Source of the DNA: Thermomucor indicae-seudaticae
Taxonomy: Eukaryota > Mucoromycota > Mucoromycetes > Mucorales > Lichtheimiaceae
Assembly (NCBI GenBank): GCA_000787465.1
Contig: JSYX01000055.1
Location: forward strand, 30,995-94,994
Direction: 5' to 3'
DNA length: 64,000 bases
Each line of letters opens with the position of its first letter. The stretch's first letter is position 1. The position numbers were made by a program, and so were the translations under genes. The notes under the pieces were generated by a model. That model saw nothing but the letters and a program-made list of their open reading frames with translations. It did no database searches and was not told the origin of the DNA. Positions 12,533-24,339 of the stretch are shown here, one piece after another.

Positions 12533-13826
12533 ATGGCACGAATGTACGATGATGAGAGTGATTATTCAGAGGAAGACGAAGATCTCGGTTATAGTTCAGA
12601 AGAAAATGTAACTGATAATAGCGCAGACGAAGATCCTGAGGAGGTTTGTAGAGTAAATCATGATTTGTCCGCTGATCGATCCTGATCCCGAATGGTGAAA
12701 AGGAGCCCGATTACACAGACATGAGCGAACAGGAGGAAGACGAGGATGACGAAGAGGAAAAGGAAAGAGAGGAACAACTAAAGCGAAGTAGGTTTCAGTC
12801 GGCTTGCTATGGATAGAGTCTTGTTCCTCACAGCGACTTAGCACTTGCACATGTGTCATTTGAACAACTGGCGGAAATCAAGAGCAAAATGGGAATGCAA
12901 GAGGCAAATAGGTCAAAAAACGACGAGCGAACAGCCGGCAAAAAGATATCAAAAGAGCAGATCTTGAAGGATGTCAAAGGAGCTGTCAGTAAACTGAACA
13001 AGAAGGATCGACCAAAGCGGACAAAGAGTGAAATGAAACGCAGCAATAAGAACAGGTACAGACCGAAAACCTATTAGGAGTACTTTAAGTAGATGAGCTT
13101 ACTATTATCCGTTGTTGGTTTAGTCCTATGGAGATGTCGTCGAAGAGAGCAGTCAGTCGGTTTAGGGAGGTTGTGCCAACAGCGGAACGAGTAAGTGTCT
13201 CTCGTTTGTTCCCTTGCTTGTTTATTTACTATGCTGACGATCTACCATAAAGAAACCGCGGGACCCACGATTCGACAAACTGTCAGGGCACTTTAACCGC
13301 GATCTGTTTGAGAAATCGTATAGCTTCTTGGAGGAGTATAAGAAATCAGAGAAAGAAATGATCCAGCAGCAGCTCAAGAAGGAAAAGGACCCGGAGGAGC
13401 GGGAGAAGCTACAATCACTCTTGACAAAGATGGTAAAAAGTCGTCCATATGTTCGCTGTCTGATAATATGTGTGTTAATTACATAAACCATCGCGCAGAT
13501 GTCTCGGGAAGCGACCGCCAGAGAGGCTAAGCGAAAACAGGAATTGCTGCGTGAGCGTAAAAAGGCCGAAGCAGAGTTGGTGAAACAAGGCAAAAAGCCA
13601 TATTTCTTGAAACGATGTAGGTGTCACACAAAGAAGCCAAAGAGGCTGAGGGCCCATGAGCTCATCATGTATCTTCTTTGTTGTAGCCGAAAAGCGGAAA
13701 TTGTTACTTATGGATAAATACGAACGACTTGGTGAGAAGAATGTTGACAAGATTCTCGAGAAACGGCGCAAGAAGAATGCCGCAAAGGATCATCGCTTTG
13801 TCCCATTCAAGAGAAGGACACAGTGA
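12533..13826 (+). CDS. RRP36: Ribosomal RNA processing protein RRP36 (SSU processome)
   Basis: Seven exons (12533-12643, 12703-12787, 12842-13055, 13124-13190, 13253-13432, 13499-13616, 13687-13826) give 304 aa. The N terminus is strongly acidic. The body is basic and coiled, with the RRP36/DUF947 hallmarks SFEQLAEIKSKMG, EMSSKRAVSRFREVV, KPRDPRFDKLSGHFN, YSFLEEYK, LVKQGKKPYFLK and EKRRKKNAAKDHR near the end. RRP36 acts in the nucleolus in early cleavage of pre-rRNA for the 40S subunit. Length and order match the family. Three introns end in AAAG or TTAG next to a competing CAG that would break the frame. The gene lies head-to-tail behind the RBR ligase with a very short gap and may share or overlap UTRs with it. 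Confidence 0.93.
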
Positions 13827-13968
13827 CTGGGCGGTGTTGTGCAAAGGGTACACTCATCCGTGGTACATCATTAATGACAATTTACTGCGTGCGGGGCGCA
13901 AACTTTCTGCTTCGCCTGCAGTAACCGTATTTGTAAATGTGAAGCTGTACTTTCATTTACCCAGAAAG

Positions 13969-13978
13969 TATATAAAAG
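13969..13978 (+). promoter_or_regulatory. TATA box of the chitinase gene
   Basis: TATATAAAAG about 70 bp upstream of the ATG at 14041. It places the likely transcription start near 14000, so the in-frame ATG at 13993 would be at or upstream of the mRNA start; this decides the start codon for the chitinase. Confidence 0.6.
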
Positions 13979-14040
13979 ACTCGTTTGCAGTTATGATTTT
14001 GATTGCGCTTAACCCATCTTCTCTTTTGCTCCCATCCCCG

Positions 14041-15745
14041 ATGGTCCCTTACAATCGTTTTATAATAGCCTGGTTGGCTATTCTCTTTGGCTTCCTAAAC
14101 TCTGCTCATGGATGCAAGCAGCATGCTGTAGAGAGTGTTGCGTCAGCGTCCTCCTCTTCATCCAGCGATAGCAACCGTCTAATTGCCTATGTTACTGATT
14201 GGGTCCGTTTCTCCCTCTATATGCTGATCTTGCGATAGATATACGGAGTTGCTAATATCCATGACAGGCTCTCCCTAGCTCCATTGCCTGGAACAAACTG
14301 GATCATGTTGTATATGCGTTTGCTGTGCCTGAACAGAGCGGCCAGCTTTCGCAATTTAATGAAAATCAGCTGAAGCAAGGTAAAATAGCGTTGAACAATG
14401 GGTCCATTTTGGGGGTCTTTCATTGTTTCTGATTATCGCATCCATAGTTGTCCAGGAAGCTCACGATAACGGCAAGACGATCAGTTTAAGCGTTGGCGGG
14501 TAAAAATTGGTGTGCCCTTTATGCTTGTCAACTTTGTGTAACTAACTCGGCGTTCGCGGAACAAAAAGCTGGACTGGTTCGCTCTACTTTAGCTCGCTTG
14601 TCAGGACCCAGGACTCCCGTGAGTCGTTTGCAAAGATTCTGGCTCAGGCTGTTAGCGACTACAATTTGGATGGCATCAATCTCGACTGGGGTAAAGTCCT
14701 TCTCCAGCTTTGTACAATACGTGCTGTTACTCATTTTGTGTACCATAGAATATCCAAACAGCGCAAATGGCGTTTCCTGTAACGAAAAGTAAGTCGTTTA
14801 CCATTGTCATTTGCGTATGCCTTGACTTTATATACATATATGTCTATCTATTTAGCAACCCACAGGATACCGCCAATTTCTTAAAGTTCATTCAGACGCT
14901 CCGCACCGAGATCTCCAAGGACGTTCTGATTACTGCCGCTGTGAGCACAGCACCGTTCAATGACGAAAACCAGCAGCCTTCGACCCAGCTTGATCCCGAG
15001 TGGGCTACTGCTCTTGATGCGTTCTACATTATGGTACGTTTTGACGTTTTTCTCCTGACAAGGGAGGCAAATCAATTAAATAACTGTTAATCTACCGAAT
15101 CAGGGTTATGACATTAACGGTATTTGGAACCCCGAGACGGGTCCCAATGCGCCTTTGTACTCTCCCAGCGGCGTCACGGGTGTGGCTACGACGAGCGACG
15201 ACTCGGCTGTGAAGGCCTGGAAGGCTGCCGGCATTCCTGCGGAAAGGATTGTTCTCGGTGTACCATTTTACGGGCGGGTCAGTAAGACTCTACAGCCGAT
15301 CACGGCCAGCACGGGCCCGTACGTCAAGTTGGACCAGTCGAGTCAGATCCAGGGGGACCAGTATGACACCAAGTCGGCGGATCCTTGTCCAAACGCCACG
15401 CCGTCGTACTCTGGTCAATACGAATGGCGCTCGATCGTAGAGGAAGGTATCGCCCAGAACGCGTCGGGATGGACTACCTACTGGGACTCTACCACCGAGA
15501 CGCCGTATGCGTTCAAGAGCAGTGATGACGAGTTCTTGTCATTTGACGATGCGCACTCGCTTCGTGCCAAAGCCAATTACGCAAACGAGAATGGATTGGG
15601 TGGTGTCATGCTGTGGTCGTTGGAAATGGTAAGATTGCACGAGAACAAAAAAAATTGATAAGTGACCACAATGACTAAGTGATCTGTTTAGGACGACTCA
15701 AAGAATACCCTGCTTGAAGCACTTCAGGCTGTTCGTAAAAACTAA
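14041..15745 (+). CDS. Secreted GH18 chitinase
   Basis: Eight exons (14041-14202, 14268-14379, 14448-14499, 14569-14690, 14749-14788, 14856-15033, 15104-15628, 15692-15745) give 414 aa. Residues 1-24 form a signal peptide (hydrophobic FIIAWLAILFGFL, then SAHG/CK). A Ser-rich linker leads into the GH18 barrel: LIAYVTDW, LDHVVYAFA, SLSVGGW, the catalytic box DGINLDWEYP, then YDINGIW and MLWSLEMDD near the end. The enzyme hydrolyses beta-1,4-GlcNAc polymers in the cell wall or in prey and host chitin. The general acid Glu (about residue 150) and the Asp before it are present, but the middle Asp of D-x-x-D-x-D-x-E is Asn (about residue 146). There is no chitin-binding module. The TATA box favours the second in-frame ATG as start. 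Confidence 0.9.
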
Positions 15746-16650
15746 GTCATGTTTCATATACCGTAATGCGCACTAATAAAGTATACTTGATGAAAACAAG
15801 ACGGCTTTTCGTCTTGATACGACATTACTTGCAGCAACTTGTGAACTTCTTGGTCCAGTATCCTGCACTTTTAACGCCATCTCTTTTTGTTTTCAAGGAC
15901 TTTCCTTAATGGCAGTGCCGAAAAGTCGAGATCTTGGAGCTTAATAGCATGATCTTTATTCTAGAGGAGCTCACGTATCCTCTCGATCTACAATGTCTTC
16001 ATTATTCTCCAATTTCTACAAAGGGACCCAGGCGTCATATCAGATTGAAACTTTTGAAACATACAGGAAACAAGAGCATTGTTGCTGTTGACAACCACGT
16101 GATAATGTAGAAGACAATGGCATTAAGTGGTCTGTATAAGCTGTCATGATGAGTCTATGACTTCTTCCCTTCTCCAGTGACCCATTGTAATGTCAATTCT
16201 ACCCGCAGGTTGCAATTTTTGCCGCAAAAGGGGTCCATGGTTATGCGTTCGTATCCATTGGAAGGACGGTATATAAAAGCTAACTTTTTGTGACAGTTCT
16301 TGTCCCAATGGTTACCTTGGATGCACATGCTAACTGATGGTCTTGGCTATCAATTCTATTATACTCCATGATCCAATCCTTAAACACTTGTTGGACTTTC
16401 ACTACTAACACACTGACCACTCTTATAACGTACACGGGTGGTCTCTTGGTTTGCCTTCTTTTCACACTGTTTGCATAATATTCGTCTACTGCTTGTTTTT
16501 GACAAACTTGAAAAATAAGCCAAAGTTTATTTGCGTGAGGTATTGTTTTTTGCGAGAACGAAATGCGGTGCAGAAGGTGGGGAATCATTCGTAGGAAAGC
16601 AAGGTTGAGGTAGGTGTTCGTACGGGTGGATGAGGTATAAATGCAGGTCT
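15746..16650. other. Intergenic region between convergent genes
   Basis: About 0.9 kb between the chitinase stop and the Sec14-like stop, so it holds two 3' UTRs. An AATAAAG polyadenylation-like signal lies near 15775. The ORF on the minus strand at 16280-16588 has no recognisable domain. No RNA gene seen. Confidence 0.5.
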
Positions 16651-18174
<1,524 letters not shown>

Positions 18175-19451
18175 AATGGTTTTACAGAAATAAAGATGAA
18201 AACGAAGAAAGGAGAGAGAGAGAATACTCGTTCCTGCCAGATGGTTGACTTGGCAACCTTTTAAGGACTCCGGTTTGCTTGTTTTTGGACTGTTCGTGCT
18301 GAGTGGTGGGGTTTGCTGCCTTATCCGGGAAAGCTCAGCCCAGCAAAGGTGAACTTTCCCCCCTCACGCGCCTCTCTTGCTGTCCTCTTTACTGCTTTAA
18401 ATAACAGATCTGTTCTGTCATTATCCAAAATCAGTCCTTTCTTTGTGATTCAAGGACGCAGTCAAAGCTTAGATATAGTGAGATTCATGACGATCAAGTG
18501 GACCCGACTAGACCATCGACGTATTATGAAAGCCCGCACACGTTCCCAGTGTGAGAATTTCACAAGATCAAGCGAAAGACAATAAAACACTATGGCACCT
18601 GTTTGGCAATGATTATGCTCCCTTTCAATGCCATGTATCCAATACAGAAGCCAGTCAAAGTCCAGACGTGCCAAGTAGATGGAGTATCCTCACGAATAAG
18701 CAGCATAGCGCGGGTAACTTGGAATGCATCATGGATCAGTTGTACATGCTCATATGAAATACCCAAACATATATCAATGGCCATGATCTTAGTCGACATG
18801 AACACGTGCTGTTCATTTTAGAAAGACAACTCTAAATCGGCCGGCCTCAGCTTTTGTACTGTTCTGCGCGGATCAAATGCTCAACATTGCCTGGCTGATC
18901 TAGCGGTTTCCTCCTTGAGAACAAGCCAGCTTTCGGCAAAAGGAAGCTTCAAATGTAGAATCCGACTTTCGAAATTCGACATGTGCGAACTTGTCTTTTA
19001 CGTGACCTCTTCCCCGCGCTCCATTCATCACGCTAAACCAAATTTAGAAACCTTCTGCGCGCAGACCTCCTTCGTCGAAATTGTCAACAAAGGTGAGCCC
19101 AGTGTATCATACTACCTCTGTTTTCCTGTAATTTTAATCCGAATACGACCGAACAAAGGGTGCCTGGAGCATATGAAAAAGTTTTCGTGGCGAGGATCTT
19201 CGAAACCCGTTGTCACAAATTTAAACCATATATATCAGTCGGGCGTCAGAAAATACTTAATTTGTTGTCATGACAACGGGACCTTTGTTGCTACTGTAAA
19301 AACAATGGCAACAACGAAACTAATCTCTTGCGCATTCTTTTCTACAGTAGTTCTAAAAGCAAGGTCTGCGCGTTGGCCGACTGGGACAACAGCAGGGGCT
19401 CACGTGCTGTCGGACTCGTATGTCGCACTGTCGATACAGGGGATTGAGCTG
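18175..19451. other. Intergenic region, one weak ORF
   Basis: About 1.3 kb upstream of the Sec14-like gene. The minus-strand frame at 18590-18805 (71 codons, one hydrophobic patch) is the most protein-like stretch but has no recognised motif or clear splice partners. I do not call it a gene. Confidence 0.4.
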
Positions 19452-19766
19452 TTACTGCCGTTCATCAGAACCTTTTGAAGCTGGTGCCTGGTGTTGGAGA
19501 CTTTTCAGCTGAGCTTCGATCATATCCAGTTTCCGTTGCAATTCAGAGTTTTGGTGTTTCAAGGATTCGACGACTTGTCGCATTTGAGCATGCTCTGTTC
19601 TCCGTTTTGTGCGATAACGAACAGATGCTATTTTGTTTCGTTCTCTCCGTTCTTTGGCTTGACGGCCGCTCTTGGATCAAAAAGGGTCGCTTGGCGCTGT
19701 TTTGGTGCAATCGACTCCTATTAACCAAGGAATGGACATGACGTTCTTGCGTCGGTTCAAGTCCAT
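19452..19766 (-). CDS. Short bZIP protein, 5' structure uncertain
   Basis: The exon 19670-19452 encodes a clear basic leucine zipper: basic region RERNKIASVRYRTKRR (N-x-x-A-S-x-R-x-R) followed by heptads with Leu, Asn and Leu (VVESLKHQNSELQRKLDMIE), then a short tail to the stop. bZIP factors dimerise and bind palindromic DNA. In the same frame upstream there is a TGA at about 19673 and a TAA at about 19815. The simplest model starts at the ATG at 19766, 57 bp below a TATAAATA box, and removes the TGA with a 72 bp intron (19671-19742; weak donor GTCATG, acceptor CCAAG), giving about 80 aa. A longer gene with broken reading frame is the alternative. It is divergent from the DUF1748 gene. Confidence 0.55.
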
Positions 19767-19822
19767 CTTGCTCTTTTTGCTGCGCTTGCTGGTGACTACA
19801 TAATAAGGAACTTATCTGCATG

Positions 19823-19830
19823 TATTTATA
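19823..19830 (-). promoter_or_regulatory. TATA box of the bZIP gene
   Basis: TATAAATA on the minus strand, 57 bp upstream of the ATG at 19766. It supports the short gene model, because the longer in-frame ATG (about 19980) lies upstream of it. Confidence 0.45.
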
Positions 19831-20271
19831 GAGTTCGACGGTCGCGGCTGCGCAGTTGGAGCTGGCCTTGGGAGCATGATGCCGTCTATAGACGTTGCCA
19901 CAGCCAGACGACCCTTTATGGCCTTTAAACCCTCCTGCGTCGCCGGTGTTTTGGGACGAGCTTCAAGAAGATATGATGCCATCTCATGGGTTGGTTCTGT
20001 TACCTCGTACGTACAACAATGTCTATAGTTGTGGTTTTTCTTTCTGGATTATCATCCTCAATGTAACCGTTCCGGACATCGGCTTAGCATAGCCAACTGT
20101 CGCAGCAGTCTTCAAGTATAGGATCCCAGAAATAGAACTGCCGCCAAAACTTGATAACAGGACTATAGGATCATCAAGCGGGCCTAGTCTTAAAAAAAGA
20201 GGTGTGACGCCACCGGACCACGGCTCTTCCCTTCACCGCAACACATCTTTTGGCCAATTGTCCGTTGTTCA

Positions 20272-20555
20272 ATGTGGGGCCGACTGTTTCATTTCACGGC
20301 AGACGCCATTCTCGTTTCAACAATACTTGCCGGCATTAAGCGGAACACGGGACTTCAGTAAGTTTTGAAACTGCATTTCCCCTTTCGGATTCATCCAGCA
20401 ATGACACACACACTCTCTCTAGACCCTCATTGTCCCAAATCGAAAATGAAGACATTCGGAAATACGTTCAGAAATACCTCAATGTCGGCGAATGGATGTT
20501 GGACAACACGGTGGTCTTTATGAACAACTCTTCCTACTTTGAACGCAAGGAATAG
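20272..20555 (+). CDS. DUF1748 / UPF0495 small mitochondrial-type protein (72 aa)
   Basis: Two exons (20272-20357 and 20423-20555) joined by a GTAAGT...CTCTCTAG intron. The product begins MWGRLFHFTADAILVSTILA, continues GIKRNTGL, and ends with RKYVQKYLNVGEW and SSYFERKE. This is the full-length pattern of the fungal DUF1748 family (yeast YPR010C-A type). These are short membrane-associated proteins linked to mitochondria; the biochemical role is unknown. One hydrophobic segment covers about residues 8-22. The gene is divergent from the bZIP gene, with about 0.5 kb between, and its stop is 125 bp from the stop of the minus-strand gene at 20680. Confidence 0.88.
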
Positions 20556-20679
20556 AATAAAAGGAAGACTTTCATTGAAAGAAAGCGAAGACTATGTACA
20601 AACAAACAAACAAATTATTATCATATGCGTGGGAAAAAAGGACAAAAACAGGGATTAAGGGGGACTGGATGGTCGGCAA

Positions 20680-21027
20680 TCAATGGGTCGGTGGTGATGG
20701 TCGTCGTTTGACGCTGTCTGCGGTATAGATCGTTTTGTTGACGTCGTCCCATAAAAGACCTGAACCGGCTTCTTCGTCATAAGACCATGGCGAATAGGTA
20801 TCTTCTTCTTCTTTGGGTATAAAGTCTTGACAAGCTGGCGGAATGCTGATGAAGGTAGGTTTTCCTTTGCGCTTTAAAGATGGAGTCCGCCGAGTTGGTT
20901 CAATGGCCGGTGGCTGCTTATTGTGGAAATCCTTTTGATAAACGTGATCTGGATAGATCACAATGGGCTCGCTGGTGGGTTCCAGTGTTGAACCAGAGAA
21001 GCGTGTTAATACAAGTGGAGTCGACAT
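20680..21027 (-). CDS. Small protein of unknown function (115 aa)
   Basis: Uninterrupted frame from the ATG at 21027 to the stop at 20680. A TATAAAAG box at 21091-21084 sits 57 bp upstream, and an in-frame ATG at 21096 overlaps that box, so 21027 is the likely start. The protein is hydrophilic, Pro-rich, without signal peptide or membrane segment. A short basic patch (LKRKGKPTF) is followed by an acidic and aromatic stretch (KEEEDTYSPWSYDEE). I do not recognise the family. TATA box, pyrimidine-free leader and codon use similar to neighbours argue that it is expressed. Confidence 0.6.
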   Translation of the reverse strand: MSTPLVLTRFSGSTLEPTSEPIVIYPDHVYQKDFHNKQPPAIEPTRRTPSLKRKGKPTFISIPPACQDFIPKEEEDTYSPWSYDEEAGSGLLWDDVNKTIYTADSVKRRPSPPTH

Positions 21028-21083
21028 GATTGTATCAATAAAAAGAGAGAATAGAAGAGGAGAAAGCATTCCATGATCTTGCC

Positions 21084-21091
21084 CTTTTATA
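21084..21091 (-). promoter_or_regulatory. TATA box of the 115-aa gene
   Basis: TATAAAAG on the minus strand at the expected distance from the ATG at 21027; it rules out the more upstream in-frame ATG as the main start. Confidence 0.55.
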
Positions 21092-22498
21092 TCCAAATCG
21101 GTCCTCTTCCTAGTTCCCCGAATAAAAAAACTTGTCGATTGTCAAAAGAGCTAACCAGTTTCCCGACGTCATACCAAGAACGGGCCTCCCTTTTCTTTCT
21201 CTTTCCGAAAATTGATAAAAAAACCTTTCCAATGAATGAGCGTAATGCAGGCAAGAAAACAACGTTATCAAAAATTCCAGCTTGAACCTCCCAATTTTGT
21301 AAATCAGGTGTTCCCACATGAAAGCATAAATTTCATGTGAAAATGAGCCCCGAGTTGCGGCGGGAATCGGGTATCTGGGCGAGAAACTTGGTCCAGTAAA
21401 ACTCTTTTGACAAGCTCTCCCTTTTCGGGTTGACGCAAGCGATGCGGAGTCAACTTTTAGAGGCACCAGCGAGACGATGCAATCCTGTGCGGCAACAATG
21501 TCTGACGTCATGTATAACGAGACAAGCGAGATGTCCAACGTGCGGCGGATCGCTTTTGAAATGGCAACGATAGCCATGCTTTAGCTGTACGCCGTACGAA
21601 CGGTTGCCATCTGATACAGTATTTTCTACAGCGGTTACCCGGCAATGAGAAGATTTCCCCCACACACCCCGAGTCATCACGTCCGACTTGAACAATCAAG
21701 GAAATCGAGAAGTCCATACATTCTTCAATCTTGTAGGACCACGTACTACTAGAGACGCAACAGTAGGTTTCACTCGCTGGGAACTAGCAGATACAACGAA
21801 AGAGAAACGTGACATGGCACTTTATATATCTTGTAGACCACCCTGTCAGCAAAAAATAAGATGCATTACGTGCCTTAGTAAATGTGGAGCAGTATCCCAA
21901 AGCGACTAAGGATATTAAAAGACCTCCTTGACGATATGATCCGCTGCGAACGCACTCTGTTCGAGAAGGCCATAGGCACAAGGATATATGGGCCTGACAT
22001 CCACAGTCTTAATCTTGTGCAGAACATGGAGAAAACGACAAGGACAACGGAGATCAAACATGGAGTATGGATCAGCATTTATAGGATCACCGTGATCTTG
22101 TTCTGCTGTCATTATATGAAATTCCCAACAAGTATCGATGCCTGCATCTGGAATGAAGGTCAAAAGAAAGTGTACCTGATAGAAGTTATCAAAGCTGGTC
22201 CGTGATACCGAACGGGACCGGGCACTGGTCAATTTGAGAGTCTTGATCTGGCCAGGCCCTCTGTCTTGGATGACAAATAATCTCAGGGCAAAGGACGTAT
22301 TTCACCATAGTTATTACATGGGTCTGGTGGAGGACACGCGTTGACACTCGGTACCCAGTCTGTGGGCCAAAGTTTCGGCATTTGAAGCCACGTGGTTTCC
22401 GCTCAACTCAGATTCATGCACGCCGCTGATTCGGCAGGAATCGGATTCGTACAATTCCGTCTTATTCCGAGAATTTATTGAATTTTTTTTTTTGAAAT
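21092..22498. other. Intergenic region, no convincing gene
   Basis: 1.4 kb of spacer. The frames at 21110-21577 minus and 21882-22205 plus are 107-155 codons long but show no domain, no signal peptide and no codon pattern like the neighbours. No repeat or RNA gene seen. Confidence 0.45.
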
Positions 22499-23521
22499 TC
22501 ACAGGTCAACAATGCGTTCTACCCTTCCACACTCTGGGAGATGTTCACCGCGGTATTTGATGACATATTCACCGTTTGGTCGCTCAGTGACGGTTTTGTT
22601 TACGGGACAACCCTAGATGGCAATTAGCTGTCTTGTGATTCATTCATAGAGAGAGAGAGATGATTGATTTACCTTGTTACTATTGGAACACTTGTAATAA
22701 ATACTTTTGCAACCTGTCTTTCGTTGGGTGGTATTGCCATTGTTTTTCCAAAAGTAACTGTCTTGATACGGGAATTCACGTGTTTCAACGATCTTTGTGA
22801 TGGCTTGCATTTCTCTTCTCCGTCGTTGTTGTTGTTGCGGTGGTTGTTGTTGAACGCGTTGCTGCTTTGAGTCGTCGTGAACAGCAGGAAGATCATGGAA
22901 ATCGGCGGCAGGTGATGGGTATGACAGGGAGGGACTGGGAAAGATTTGGTAAACGAATTAAAAGGGATTTCAGGGGGGTGTGTCTTAACGTTATTACCTT
23001 TGGTTGTTGGAAGGTGATGTGGGGTAATAGGATGGGGCAGCCATAGCGACCATGGCAGCTGCAGCAGAGTTACGACGTTCTTCTTGTTGCTGATCATCAT
23101 TGAGACTTGTTACAGAAGACAGTCGTCGCCGTTGTCGTCGAGTTTCAGATGGACAATCGCTGGTACTGCTACTACTACTACTACTGCTGCCGTCGCTGCT
23201 GCTGATACTACTACTGCTGCTACTATTGCTTCGCTTACGGCAAGACCGCTGTCTCAGGTACAAGTCCAGTTCTTTGGCACGCAGCTTTGCTTCTTCAGCC
23301 CTCCGTTTGTCTTCCTCGACCTTGCTGCTGAGAATAAGCTTTAAGAGTTCCGGTTGGGATTGGTATTGTGCCAAGACTTCTTGCAGATCAAAGGTGGTTG
23401 ATGGTGGTGGGGTCATGGTATGGTCCTCCTTGTTGCAGTTATGGATGGGAGAGGCATCCTTGCAGTAGTATGATATGGTGTTGTGATGGTACATGTTGCT
23501 ATATGATAAAGTGCTGTTCAT
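22499..23521 (-). CDS. WRKY/GCM1-type zinc-finger transcription factor candidate (299 aa)
   Basis: Three exons (23521-22998, 22934-22673, 22612-22499) join in frame. Residues about 40-75 contain a conserved-looking helical segment (FDLQEVLAQYQSQPELLKLI, then SSKVEEDKRRAEEAKLRAKE). A Ser-rich and then Gln-rich linker follows. The C-terminal part has the layout of a WRKY-GCM1 zinc finger: DSYFWKNNGNTTQRKTG, then YYKCSNSNKGCPVNKTV, then YVIKYRGEHLPEC. That gives Cys-x6-Cys on one strand and His-x3-Cys at the end, with W-x-x-x-G in place of WRKYG. Such fingers bind DNA with the strand bearing the WRKY-like motif. The intron before the last exon holds a (GA)n run. The start could also be the Met at about 23416. 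Domain call is by pattern; targets are unknown. Confidence 0.7.
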
Positions 23522-24339
23522 TAAGAAATAGAGAGAGAGCTTTTATGGCATCAGATGATGTGGGGAACAAAGACAAGGGGGCAAAACGCAGGGATTGGCT
23601 TTATATTCTATGGCGGGGTTCCTTTTTCCTTTTTGTCATGCTTGTTCCCGGTTGGATTATGCCATCCGAGGTTTTCTGCAGCAAAATACCGCATCTTTCC
23701 TTTACTAACAATAACTTGCCAGTGGATCAAGCACTTGCACAGACAAAGAATACACCTACACACCCTTGTAATCCTCTTTACTATTATCAACAAGGGGGAA
23801 AAGAGGAAGTTATCCCTTCTCATTCTTTCACATGCCTGCGGATGCCAGCAATCAACTTCGGCCAATTACCGAATTTGAAACCTGTGCCACCCGGATTTTT
23901 CAGTGTTTACCCGTCGAAGCCCCGCCACCTTTTTGCATTTCACACTGAAGCCCTAACTGTCCACATTATGTTATCAACTCGATTTCCACTTTACTTTGCT
24001 TAATAAATCAACTTGCCAAGAATAAAAAGAACCGGTTTTTTCCCCAATGCAAATGCTTTTTCTGCAAGGGTGATTTGGAAATGACAAGGAAGTGATATAT
24101 TTTGTGGGGAGAACGGAGATTGAAAAACAAGGTATATCCAGAAGCAGGAATGCCGTATCCGAAACTTTTAACCCCCATTTGCGATCGCCTAAACTTCGAT
24201 CCGTGGTAGTAGCATGCAAAAGTTGCAAAGAGAGAGACTCTTGGAAATCTCTCTCATGGGTATGATTGAACCAATCATGATTTCTTCCCACGGAACCATA
24301 TGATCTCTTATCCTGTTCTGTTGGCCTGTAATCTTCGTT
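23522..24339. other. Intergenic region, no convincing gene
   Basis: 0.8 kb holding the promoter side of the WRKY-like gene (a (GA)n tract at about 23531-23540) and the 3' flank of TFB2. Overlapping short frames at 23368-24003 have no recognisable domain. Confidence 0.45.

Noticed and set aside
21110..21577. 155-codon minus-strand ORF
   Set aside because: No domain, no TATA or splice support, and amino-acid makeup unlike neighbours.
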